A stretch of DNA of 64,000 nucleotides from Thermoanaerobacter uzonensis DSM 18761 (GTDB taxonomy: Bacteria; Bacillota; Thermoanaerobacteria; Thermoanaerobacterales; Thermoanaerobacteraceae): assembly GCF_900129115.1 (NCBI RefSeq), contig NZ_FQUR01000011.1, positions 62,001 through 126,000 on the forward strand. Direction: 5' to 3'. Below the pieces are notes generated by a model. That model was not told the origin of the DNA and did no database searches. It worked only from the letters and a program-made list of their open reading frames with translations. Positions 25,784 through 33,532 of the stretch are shown here, piece by piece (within the stretch, counting starts at the first letter, position 1; each line of letters begins with the position of its first letter). The translations under genes and the position numbers were made by a program.

Positions 25784-26165
25784 ATGAAGATTCATAAAAA
25801 TGATTGTTTGAAAATTTTAAAAGAGTTTTTTAAAGGTAAGGACAATATAGTGATAGCTTTTTTATTTGGCTCTGTTGCTAAAGGGAAAAAACAAAGGAAT
25901 CAGATATTGATATTGCAGTATACATTAAATAATATGATGAAAAGTTTGTTTATACTTTATGGAACGAATTGGAAGATTTGTCTAAAAGAGATGTTGACCT
26001 TGTTGTTTTGTATATAGCGAATGCTACCGTTGTATGGGAAGCATTGAGAGGGAAGAAATTATAATCAATGATCAGAATTTTTTATATAAACTACATGCTT
26101 GAAGTCTCTATGGAAGCTGAGAATTTTAGAGAAATAGTTTTTGATATATATAAACTCAGGTAAGA
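25784..26165 (+). pseudogene. Decayed second copy of mntA
   Basis: MKIHKNDCLKILKEFFKGKD runs into GSVAKGK and then shifts frame where the intact gene at 20979 has KATKESDID. Downstream similarity continues across frames, including a GAA-to-TAA stop, and ends near the position of the intact gene's stop. The hepT partner is missing. Dead remnant of an MNT-type antitoxin gene. Confidence 0.85.
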
Positions 26166-26214
26166 GAAAAGGGAAAAAGGCTGTTAATTCATATATAGAG
26201 GTTAATTAGAGATT

Positions 26215-26247
26215 TAAGCCGCTATAAAAATTTGAGCGGTTTTTTTA
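26215..26247 (+). terminator. Terminator after the mntA remnant
   Basis: AAGCCGCT pairs with AGCGGTTT, followed by a long T run. Confidence 0.75.
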
Positions 26248-26277
26248 TTTTATTTTTTTGAAAAGCTTTAAGAAATC

Positions 26278-26306
26278 TTGACATACTATTATGAGAAGAG
26301 TACAAT
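26278..26306 (+). promoter_or_regulatory. Promoter of the marR-ABC exporter operon
   Basis: TTGACA (26278-26283), 17-base spacer, TACAAT (26301-26306). Confidence 0.8.
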
Positions 26307-26352
26307 ATATTTTGTATCAGAAATATTTGAATACAAAATATTCGCATGCGAA
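26307..26352. promoter_or_regulatory. Probable MarR operators: two adjacent palindromes
   Basis: ATATTTTGTAT (26307-26317) and ATACAAAATAT (26331-26341) form a perfect 11-base inverted repeat directly after the -10 box. TTCGCATGCGAA (26341-26352) is a perfect 12-base palindrome adjoining it. Both lie between promoter and marR start, the position expected for autorepression. Confidence 0.6.
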
Positions 26353-26376
26353 ATAATTTAAAATGCGGTGGTGAAA

Positions 26377-26817
26377 ATGGAAGAGATAAACAGTGGATTG
26401 AAAATACTTAAGCTTTTAAAACAAATAATGAATATTATAAAGCATTCTATGAAATACGAGTGTAAAGATTTTGACATTACAGGACCACAAGGAATGCTTA
26501 TGGGTATTTTAGCCCGTTATGGTGAAATGAAAGTAAGTGACTTAAGTCAGAGATTAGGGCTTTCCAATAGCACTGTTTCTGGCATTATTGACAGATTAGA
26601 AAAGCAAGGTTTGGTAGAGAGGACGAGAAGCACTGAAGATAGAAGAGTTGTTTATGTCAGTGTGACTCCTAAGTTTAAAGATACTTTTCAAAAACATTTC
26701 AAAGAAGCTGAAGAGAAGTTTGAAAAATTAATAGAAAGAGCAAGCCCACAAGACCTTAATAAAATAATTGAAGGATTAGAAGCACTTAAGGAAATATTGG
26801 AAAAACAAGATAATTAA
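26377..26817 (+). CDS. MarR-family transcriptional regulator
   Basis: 146 residues from ATG 26377; GTG 26371 or 26368 would add 2-3 residues. Winged HTH: MKVSDLSQRLGLSNSTVSGI then IDRLEKQGLVERTRSTEDRR and VVYVSVT, with long dimerisation helices at each end. Heads an operon with two ABC exporter half-transporters, so it probably represses them and releases on binding a drug-like ligand. Promoter and palindromes lie just upstream. Confidence 0.85.
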   Translation: MEEINSGLKILKLLKQIMNIIKHSMKYECKDFDITGPQGMLMGILARYGEMKVSDLSQRLGLSNSTVSGIIDRLEKQGLVERTRSTEDRRVVYVSVTPKFKDTFQKHFKEAEEKFEKLIERASPQDLNKIIEGLEALKEILEKQDN

Positions 26818-26947
26818 CACTGGGAATCTAAGTAAAAATAAATAAAAGAATTAAATTAAATAGATAGAGCCAAAAAATAAAAATTTAAAAAGAAGTAACT
26901 ATTACAGAAGAAATCAAGGCAAATTTTTAGGAGGAGAAGGTGTTGGT

Positions 26948-29173
26948 ATGGTAAAACTGGCGAAATATTTAAAACCCTATATTCTGTTGCTTTTTTTAGC
27001 AGTGTTTTTCATATTTGTTCAAGCAATGAGTGATTTGTCATTGCCTGACTATATGTCAAAAATAGTTAATAATGGAATACAACAAGGTGGCATAGTAAAT
27101 GCAGTGCCTGAGGCTATAAGAAAAAGGGAAATGGATAAACTTTTACTATTTGTTACACCTGAAGAAAGGGAAGAGATTTTAAAGGGTTATACATTAGTAG
27201 ACAAATCCAGTACTGATTATGATAAATATGTAAAGAAATATCCTATTCTTTCAAAAGAGCCTGTATATGTCCTTAAAAGCGTAGATAAATCGGAAATTGA
27301 CAAAATAAATTTACCTCTGGGAAAAGCCTTTTTAGCTGTTACAGGTGTAGAAAAAGCTAAAGCCAGTGCAAAAAACGGAAGTATAGAATTTAATGGGAAG
27401 AAAATACCGGCAAATGTAGACCTCTTTGCTATGATGTCTCAACTGCCAGAAGAGCAGCTTATTCAAATAAGAGATGAAATGAATAAAAAATTTGCTTCTT
27501 TAGGAGATAACATGATTATACAGGCTGCTACAATGGCTGTAAAAAATGAGTATAAGGCAATTGGAATTAATACTGACAGGATTCAAACTAGGTACATTCT
27601 TCATACTGGCCTTATAATGCTATTGATAACAGGACTTAGTGCCTTAAGCACTATTATGGTAGCATTTTTTGGCTCAAGAATAGCAGCCGGAGTAGCGAGA
27701 GATTTGAGAAAAGATTTATTTACACAAGTAGAGAACTTCTCTAATGCTGAATTTGACAAATTTTCTACGGCTTCTTTGATAACAAGAACTACAAACGATA
27801 TTACACAAATACAGATGCTTCTTGTAATTATGATAAGAATGGTTTTCTATGCTCCTATAATGGGTATAGGTGGAGTATTTAGAGCACTTAGTAAAAGTGT
27901 TTCAATGTCTTGGATTATAGCTTTAGCAGTAATAGTACTTTTAGGCATAATATCAATATTGTACTCTATTGCGATGCCCAAGTTTATGCTAATGCAAAAA
28001 TTGATTGATAGATTGAACTTAGTTACTCGTGAAAATTTGTCAGGAATAATGGTGGTAAGAGCTTTTAATAATCAAAAATTTGAAGAAGAACGCTTTGACA
28101 AAGCCAATCAAGATATTACAAAAGTAGGACTTTTTGTAAATCGAGCAATGGCAGTTATGTTTCCATCTATGATGCTTGTAATGAATGGTATTACTCTTTT
28201 GATAGTATGGGTAGGAGCTCACCAAATCCAAAATTCCAGCATGCAAGTTGGAGACATGATGGCATTTATGCAATACGCTATACAGATTATCTTTGCATTT
28301 TTGATGTTCTCAATGCTGTTTATAATGATACCAAGAGCATCAGTATCGGCAGAGCGTATTGCTGAGGTTTTGGCTACAGAGCCTTCTATAAAAGACCCAG
28401 AAAATCCAAAACAATTTAATGAAAATATGGCTGGAACTGTAGAATTTAGGAATGTATCTTTTAAATATCCAGGTGCTGAAGAATACGCTTTAAAGGATAT
28501 AAACTTCAAGGTTTTGCCAGGTCAGACAGTAGGCATAATAGGAAGAACAGGTTCTGGAAAGAGTACCTTAGTGAATTTGATCTTGAGATTTTACGATGTG
28601 ACAGAAGGACAGGTTTTGGTTGATGGTGTAGATGTAAGAGAAGTAAGGCAGGAAGATTTACGTAGAAGAATAGGATATGTACCTCAAAAAAGTTGGCTTT
28701 TCAGCGGTACAATTAAATCAAATTTAAAATATGGGAATGATCAGGCTACAGACGAAGAAGTAAAAGAAGCGGCAGAAATTGCACAGGCAATAGAATTTAT
28801 AAATGAAAAGACCAAGAAATTTGATTCTGAGATTGCACAAGGAGGAACCAATGTATCAGGAGGACAAAAACAGAGGCTTTCTATTGCCCGTGCTCTTGTT
28901 AAAAAACCTGAAATATACATTTTTGATGAAAGTTTTTCAGCTCTTGACTTTAAAACAGAGTCAATTTTAAGGAAAGCCTTAAGAGAAAGGTTAAAATCAA
29001 GCACTGTTATAATGGTGTCACAAAGGGTGTCAACACTTTTAAATGTAGACCAAATAATAGTGCTTGAAGAAGGTAAAATTGTAGGCATAGGAAAACACAA
29101 AGATCTACTTGCAAACTGTCAAACTTACAGAGAAATAGCTTTATCACAGCTGTCGGAGGAGGAATTGGCATGA
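26948..29173 (+). CDS. Multidrug-type ABC exporter subunit (large, degenerate-site partner)
   Basis: 741 residues: a transmembrane domain with an unusually long, charged insert after the first helix (about residues 35-215, predicted outside), and an NBD with Walker A GRTGSGKST (about 533-541), signature VSGGQKQRLSIARAL (about 637), Walker B IYIFDESFSALD and VSQRVST where the H-loop His is Gln. The layout matches heterodimeric exporters of the YheI/YheH or BmrCD kind. Starts after AGGAGGAGAAGG. Overlaps the next gene by 4 bases. Confidence 0.85.
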   Translation: MVKLAKYLKPYILLLFLAVFFIFVQAMSDLSLPDYMSKIVNNGIQQGGIVNAVPEAIRKREMDKLLLFVTPEEREEILKGYTLVDKSSTDYDKYVKKYPILSKEPVYVLKSVDKSEIDKINLPLGKAFLAVTGVEKAKASAKNGSIEFNGKKIPANVDLFAMMSQLPEEQLIQIRDEMNKKFASLGDNMIIQAATMAVKNEYKAIGINTDRIQTRYILHTGLIMLLITGLSALSTIMVAFFGSRIAAGVARDLRKDLFTQVENFSNAEFDKFSTASLITRTTNDITQIQMLLVIMIRMVFYAPIMGIGGVFRALSKSVSMSWIIALAVIVLLGIISILYSIAMPKFMLMQKLIDRLNLVTRENLSGIMVVRAFNNQKFEEERFDKANQDITKVGLFVNRAMAVMFPSMMLVMNGITLLIVWVGAHQIQNSSMQVGDMMAFMQYAIQIIFAFLMFSMLFIMIPRASVSAERIAEVLATEPSIKDPENPKQFNENMAGTVEFRNVSFKYPGAEEYALKDINFKVLPGQTVGIIGRTGSGKSTLVNLILRFYDVTEGQVLVDGVDVREVRQEDLRRRIGYVPQKSWLFSGTIKSNLKYGNDQATDEEVKEAAEIAQAIEFINEKTKKFDSEIAQGGTNVSGGQKQRLSIARALVKKPEIYIFDESFSALDFKTESILRKALRERLKSSTVIMVSQRVSTLLNVDQIIVLEEGKIVGIGKHKDLLANCQTYREIALSQLSEEELA

Positions 29174-31053
29174 GTGAAAATAGAAGAATAGACCCCAAAC
29201 AGATTCCCAGACTTCGCCGGCCAGGAATGGGAGGCGGTCCCCATGGCATGGTTCGCGGTGGAGAAAAAGCGCGAGATTTTAAAGGCACAATGAAAAAGTT
29301 GATAAAATATTTATCAGCTTATAAATTTTCTATAATAAGTGTATTTATATTAGCAGCGCTCAGTGCTTCCTTCTCCATTGCGGGTCCTAAAATACTCAGT
29401 AAAGCCATAACCAAAATATTTGAAGGTGTAATGAATAAAATAACAGGGCAAGGCAGTGGCATAGACTTTGAATATGTAGGAAAGATAATTCTAATTCTCA
29501 TAGGCTTATATGGTTTAAGTGCTTTATTTGGATACTTGCAAGGATGGATAATGTCTGGGGTTGCGATGAAAGTTACCTATAGGTTTAGAAAAGAAATTTC
29601 TGAAAAAATTAACCGCCTGCCTTTGAAATATTTTGAAAGTACAAATCAAGGGGAAATATTGTCTCGTATTACAAATGACGTGGATACAATTACTCAGACT
29701 CTCAATCAAAGCTTGACTCAGATAATTACTTCTGTGACGACAGTAGTTGGCGTTTTGATTATGATGTTTACCATAAACTGGCTTATGACTTTAGTAGCGC
29801 TTTTGATAATTCCTTTATCTTCTTTGGTAATTGCCTTTATTGTCAAACATTCACAAAGGTATTTTAGAGAGCAGCAGGATTATTTAGGGCATGTAAATGG
29901 TCATGTAGAGGAAATGTATGGAGGCCATAATATAGTAAAGGCTTTTAATGGAGAGAAAAAGAGCATTGAAAAGTTTGACGTATTAAATAACACTTTGTAC
30001 GGAACAGCTTGGAAGTCACAGTTTTTAACAGGCATTATGATGCCACTTATGAATGTAATAGGAAACTTGGGTTATGTGGCGGTTACAGTTTTGGGCAGTT
30101 GGTTGGTCATAAAAAATGCAATAGAAGTAGGGGATATTCAGGCATTTATACAGTACATCCGATCTTTTACACAGCCTATTGCCCAGATTGCAAATATTTC
30201 CAATATACTGCAACAAACTGCTGCCTGTGCAGAAAGAGTATTTGAGTTTTTGGAGGAAGAAGAGGAAGTTTCAGATAATCCACAGCCTGTAAAAGTTGAA
30301 GATATAAAAGGCAATGTTGAATTTAGAAATGTTCGTTTTGGATATAGACCTGATAAAATGGTGATAAATAACTTTTCAGCTTCTATTAAGGCAGGACAAA
30401 AAGTTGCAATTGTTGGTCCTACTGGTGCTGGAAAAACCACTATAGTGAAACTTTTAATGCGCTTTTACGATGTGAATGAAGGAGCTATTTTGATTGACGG
30501 CCATGATATAAGAGATTTTACGAGGGAGGATTTGCGTTCACTTTTTGGCATGGTGCTTCAGGATACATGGCTTTACAATGGTACTATTATGGACAATATC
30601 AGATATGGTCGTCTTGATGCTACTGATGAGGAAGTTATAAAAGCTGCTAAGGCAGCTCATGTTGACAGTTTTGTAAGGACATTGCCAGGGGGCTATAACA
30701 TGGTATTAAATGAAGAGACCACAAATATTTCTCAAGGGCAAAAACAGTTACTAACTATAGCAAGAGCTATTTTGAAAGATCCAAAAATTCTCATACTCGA
30801 TGAGGCTACAAGCTCTGTAGATACCCTTACAGAAATACAAATACAAAAAGCGATGGATTATCTCATGAAAGGGCGCACAAGCTTTATAATCGCTCATAGG
30901 CTTTCTACAATACGGGATGCTGACTTGATACTTGTTATGAACCATGGAGATATTGTAGAGCAAGGTACCCATGAAGAACTTCTTAAAAAAGGCGGTTTTT
31001 ATGCAAGCCTCTATAACAGCCAGTTTGAAAAAGAGGAAGAGATGGCAAGTTAA
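29170..31053 (+). CDS. Multidrug-type ABC exporter subunit (partner)
   Basis: 627 residues: a Gly/Arg-rich N-terminal tail, six-helix exporter domain, and an NBD with Walker A GPTGAGKTT (about 416), signature ISQGQKQLLTIARAI (SQGQ instead of SGGQ), Walker B ILILDEATSSVD and a normal H-loop AHRLST. Overlaps the upstream subunit by 4 bases. Together they form a heterodimer with one consensus and one altered ATP site. Exports hydrophobic compounds by family analogy; actual substrates unknown. Confidence 0.85.
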   Translation: MSENRRIDPKQIPRLRRPGMGGGPHGMVRGGEKARDFKGTMKKLIKYLSAYKFSIISVFILAALSASFSIAGPKILSKAITKIFEGVMNKITGQGSGIDFEYVGKIILILIGLYGLSALFGYLQGWIMSGVAMKVTYRFRKEISEKINRLPLKYFESTNQGEILSRITNDVDTITQTLNQSLTQIITSVTTVVGVLIMMFTINWLMTLVALLIIPLSSLVIAFIVKHSQRYFREQQDYLGHVNGHVEEMYGGHNIVKAFNGEKKSIEKFDVLNNTLYGTAWKSQFLTGIMMPLMNVIGNLGYVAVTVLGSWLVIKNAIEVGDIQAFIQYIRSFTQPIAQIANISNILQQTAACAERVFEFLEEEEEVSDNPQPVKVEDIKGNVEFRNVRFGYRPDKMVINNFSASIKAGQKVAIVGPTGAGKTTIVKLLMRFYDVNEGAILIDGHDIRDFTREDLRSLFGMVLQDTWLYNGTIMDNIRYGRLDATDEEVIKAAKAAHVDSFVRTLPGGYNMVLNEETTNISQGQKQLLTIARAILKDPKILILDEATSSVDTLTEIQIQKAMDYLMKGRTSFIIAHRLSTIRDADLILVMNHGDIVEQGTHEELLKKGGFYASLYNSQFEKEEEMAS

Positions 31054-31122
31054 TACCATTTGATGTGTGTGCAAAACATAAGCAACCTACAAAGCTTGAC
31101 CATCCGCATTTGATAATTATTC

Positions 31123-31151
31123 TTGACACAGATTACAGAAAATGATAAATT
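31123..31151 (+). promoter_or_regulatory. Promoter of the thiT leader
   Basis: TTGACA (31123-31128), 17-base spacer, TAAATT (31146-31151). Confidence 0.55.
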
Positions 31152-31179
31152 AAAGGTGAAAACAAAATAGGTGGTTATG

Positions 31180-31267
31180 TCCGCTGGGGGAGCTTTAACG
31201 GCTGAGATGGCATTGATGCCAAACCCTTGGAACCTGATGAGGGTAATGCCTCCGTAGGGAATGCGGC
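31180..31267 (+). ncRNA. TPP riboswitch (THI element)
   Basis: Contains the conserved GGGGGAGC...GGCTGAGATGG...ACCCTTGGAACCTGATGAG...GGTAATGCC...CGTAGGGAA sequence blocks, with P1 CCGC/GCGG closing. It lies upstream of thiT and is followed by a terminator hairpin, so thiamine pyrophosphate would shut off thiamine uptake. Confidence 0.95.
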
Positions 31268-31270
31268 TCA

Positions 31271-31298
31271 AAAATACCGCATTTCGCGGTATTTTTTT
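31271..31298 (+). terminator. Expression-platform terminator of the TPP riboswitch
   Basis: AAAATACCGC pairs with GCGGTATTTT around a 5-base loop, followed by T's; the GCGG of P1 can compete for the CCGC of this stem. Confidence 0.85.
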
Positions 31299-31340
31299 CA
31301 GCGAACATAGCCTCCTTGAAAAATGGAGGTGTTTTTGTTT

Positions 31341-31979
31341 ATGTCCTACCTTTTAAGTGTTTTTTCTGATTTTGCCAAAATAAAGCCAGTGACGTTATCG
31401 GTTATATTGGCAATTTTATTGGCAGCTTTTCTCTTATATCTGATGCGAAGAAGTGTCAAATTTGACACAAAAATGCTTGTCTACGGAGCACTTTCAATCG
31501 CTATTTCTTTCGTGCTGTCTTATATAAGATTTTACCACTGGCCTCAAGGTGGTTCTATTACACCTGCCAGCATGTTGCCGCTTTTTATCTTTGCTTATTA
31601 TTATGGACCAGGTCCTGGTGTGATTGTAGGAATGGCGTATGGACTTTTACAACTTATTCAAGATCCATTTATAGTCCAATGGGTGCAAGTACTTCTCGAC
31701 TATCCGTTGGCCTTTGGTGCTTTAGGACTTGCTGGCTTTTTTAGAAAAAACCTGAGTTTGGGAATTTTAGTTGGTGGATTTGGACGATTTTTTTCTCACT
31801 TTTTATCCGGAGTATTCTTTTTTGCAAGCTATGCGCCAAAAGGAATGAGTCCCATAGTTTATTCACTTCTAGTTAACGGAAGTATAGTAGGTGTAGAAGT
31901 GGCAATATGTTTTGCAGTTTCATTAATTCCACAAGTTAGAAATGCTATCGAGGAAATTAAAAAGAAAGCAATTGCTTAA
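31341..31979 (+). CDS. thiT: Thiamine-specific ECF transporter S component
   Basis: 212 residues from ATG 31341, chosen for the GGAGGTG 9 bases upstream. Hydrophobic throughout (about six helices) with the ThiT-type run YIRFYHWPQGGSITPASMLP, YYYGPGPGVIVGMAYGLLQL and FIVQWVQVLLDYPLAF, containing the thiamine-binding Trp/Tyr-rich segments. It captures thiamine and associates with a shared energising module (EcfAA'T), not present in this window. Control by the TPP riboswitch just upstream supports the assignment. Confidence 0.93.
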   Translation: MSYLLSVFSDFAKIKPVTLSVILAILLAAFLLYLMRRSVKFDTKMLVYGALSIAISFVLSYIRFYHWPQGGSITPASMLPLFIFAYYYGPGPGVIVGMAYGLLQLIQDPFIVQWVQVLLDYPLAFGALGLAGFFRKNLSLGILVGGFGRFFSHFLSGVFFFASYAPKGMSPIVYSLLVNGSIVGVEVAICFAVSLIPQVRNAIEEIKKKAIA

Positions 31980-32003
31980 AGGGGTATTTCCCCTTTTTTA
32001 TTT
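31978..32003 (+). terminator. Terminator after thiT
   Basis: AAAGGGG pairs with CCCCTTT around a 5-base loop, followed by a T run. Confidence 0.75.
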
Positions 32004-32152
32004 TTTTCAATGGATAGCTAAAATTAATGGTATAATATTTTGTAAGAAAAAATTTAACATAAAATTAACTTCCTTATAATGTTTTTTTAATGTTATCATA
32101 AGATAATTTAATCAAAGGTTATGTGAAAGCCCGTGGATAAATAGGAATATGC

Positions 32153-32362
32153 CATAAAAGAGTAGCAAAGGCTGTTGAAAAAGCTTTTGAAAAGTACGAT
32201 AATATATAAAGAATATAAAATTTAAAATCAAGAGAATTGTTGTTTGAAGACCTTGATAAACTTAAGGCAATGAAAAAAAGAATAGAAAAATTTGTTTACA
32301 AAAATCCTGTTAATAAAGTGTGTGAATTTGTACTTAAATATTTCAATAAAAAGCATTCGTGA
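32153..32362 (+). pseudogene. Probable coding relic, family unknown
   Basis: Two short frames with coding-like composition: HKRVAKAVEKAFEKYDNI then a stop (about 32208), and KSRELLFEDLDKLKAMKKRI continuing to FVLKYFNKKHS and a stop at 32362. Neither has a plausible start with a ribosome-binding site. Could be the broken C-terminal part of a lost gene or chance; nothing else is seen between thiT's terminator and the PAP2 gene. Confidence 0.3.
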
Positions 32363-32383
32363 GGAATTGTAGGGAGGGAAATT

Positions 32384-32926
32384 TTGCAGATGCAAATAAA
32401 AAGAGTGCTTCTTGACAAAGACAAAAACATTTTTTTCTATATAAACGAAAGGATAAAATGTAATATATTGGACAAAATAATGCCCAAAATAACTCATATA
32501 GGCGGTCCTTTTTTTACAATATTTTCTTGTTTATTTTTAATTTTTTTTGGAAAAAACGATGTAAAAGCCTCGGCTTTAGAAGCTTTAACTGCGCTTACAA
32601 GCAGCCATTTGTTTGTTCAGCTCTTAAAAAGAAAATATACAAGACCAAGGCCTTATATGGTATTAACTAATACGAACACTTTTAAACATCTTTTAAAAGA
32701 TTATTCTTTTCCTTCAGGTCATGCTACTGCCAGTTTTTCACTTGCTATGACTTTTTCGATGTTTTTTCCAAGCCTTGCAGTGTTCTTTATTTCGCTGGCA
32801 ATGCTTGTAGGGATTTCAAGGATATACATTGGACTGCATTATCCTTCAGATGTATTAATGGGCTCAACGATAGGTATTACTTTTTCTTATCTAACCCATT
32901 TTATGGCTACAAAGTTGTTTTTGTAA
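32384..32926 (+). CDS. PAP2-family membrane phosphatase
   Basis: 180 residues with the three acid-phosphatase motifs in order: KRKYTRPRPY, FPSGHATASF, and SRIYIGLHYPSDVLMG. Several hydrophobic segments place the active site at the membrane face. Family members dephosphorylate undecaprenyl pyrophosphate, phosphatidate or phosphatidylglycerol phosphate; which applies here cannot be told. TTG start 32384 has the better spacing to AGGGAGGG; ATG 32390 is possible. Confidence 0.85.
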   Translation: MQMQIKRVLLDKDKNIFFYINERIKCNILDKIMPKITHIGGPFFTIFSCLFLIFFGKNDVKASALEALTALTSSHLFVQLLKRKYTRPRPYMVLTNTNTFKHLLKDYSFPSGHATASFSLAMTFSMFFPSLAVFFISLAMLVGISRIYIGLHYPSDVLMGSTIGITFSYLTHFMATKLFL

Positions 32927-32944
32927 AAAATTTTTCAAAATAGA

Positions 32945-32973
32945 TTGACAGATTGTAAATAGAAGAATATAAT
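32945..32973 (+). promoter_or_regulatory. Promoter of the M-box/mgtA leader
   Basis: TTGACA (32945-32950), 17-base spacer, TATAAT (32968-32973). Confidence 0.85.
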
Positions 32974-32994
32974 GTAGAAGGACACAAGTTAATA

Positions 32995-33148
32995 CAATCG
33001 TTAGGTGAGGCTCCTATACAGATATACGCTGCTGCCCGGAAACATCGAGAGATGCTAACGGGTCAACAAGTATTACCGAATTAAGGTTTTACTTAATGCA
33101 GCTGGAGGATGTTCCAAAGCTGTATAGTGCCAAAGCTCAACGAATTGA
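32995..33148 (+). ncRNA. M-box (ykoK) Mg2+ riboswitch
   Basis: Has the family's conserved order: CGTTAGGTGAGGCTCCTATA, CGCTGCTGCCCGGAAACATC, GAGAGATGCTAACGGGTCAA, then GCAGCTGGAGGATGTTCCAA and AGCTGTATAGTGCCAAAGCT. CTCAACGAAT near its 3' end can pair either in P1 or with ATTCGTTGAG in the terminator region, a complete antiterminator/terminator switch. High Mg2+ should stop transcription before mgtA. Confidence 0.95.
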
Positions 33149-33155
33149 AATGTCT

Positions 33156-33190
33156 AAAAAACCTCTTTCATTCGTTGAGAGGTTTTTTAA
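33156..33190 (+). terminator. Expression-platform terminator of the M-box
   Basis: AAAAAACCTCT (33156-33166) pairs with AGAGGTTTTTT (33178-33188). Its loop and 3' arm contain ATTCGTTGAG, complementary over 10 bases to CTCAACGAAT at 33136-33145 in the aptamer's last strand. Confidence 0.9.
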
Positions 33191-33206
33191 TTTGAGAAAA
33201 ACGGAG

Positions 33207-33399
33207 GTGAGAAGAATGGACGGTGGAGGTAGTAGTAAAAACTATAAAGGTATATGTAATATGACATTGAAGAAGGATGGGCATAGTTTGAGGCCGTGTC
33301 CATTCTTCTCACACGTGGCCTTTCTATAAATTTTGTTCTTGGTATGATTGCCCATTTATCCCTTCTTTTGATGTCCTATTACATATGCCTCCAAAACAA
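33207..33399 (+). promoter_or_regulatory. Second structured segment of the mgtA leader with competing helices
   Basis: GTGAGAAGAATGGAC (33207-33221) is the perfect complement of 33298-33312. A second helix joins AGGTATATGTAATA... (33249-33283) to 33349-33390, interleaved with the first, so the two exclude each other or form a pseudoknot. AGGCC...GGCCT (33291-33321) is a local hairpin compatible with the second state. CCTCCAAAACAA (33388-33399) can pair with TTGTGTTTTGGAGG (33510-33523), which holds the mgtA Shine-Dalgarno. The remainder to 33509 shows an AGACT/AGTCT hairpin (33486-33505) only. Confidence 0.65.
33216..33329 (+). CDS. 37-codon leader ORF in the mgtA transcript
   Basis: MDGGGSSKNYKGICNMTLKK then DGHSLRPCPFFSHVAFL. 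ACGGAGGTGAGAAG is a strong ribosome-binding site 0-12 bases before ATG 33216. Its SD and start are inside the 15-bp helix 33207-33221/33298-33312, whose 3' arm lies in the ORF's own last third. The frame is open back to 33096, but that part is the M-box and terminator. Possible cis-acting leader peptide, analogous in position (not sequence) to enteric mgtL. Whether it is translated is unknown. Confidence 0.45.
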   Translation: MDGGGSSKNYKGICNMTLKKDGHSLRPCPFFSHVAFL

Positions 33400-33532
33400 T
33401 TTTTAGACTAACTCCATTTAATTCCATCGTCTAAACGCGAAAGTTTTTCACAAAAAAACAAATACTGTAACTGTAAGGTTGCAAAAGACTCAGCATCCCT
33501 AGTCTATTATTGTGTTTTGGAGGTGTATGGTA

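Noticed and set aside
33096-33215. N-terminal extension of the mgtA leader ORF through the M-box
   Set aside because: This stretch is the riboswitch 3' half and its terminator; the SD at 33202-33207 points to ATG 33216 as the only credible start.
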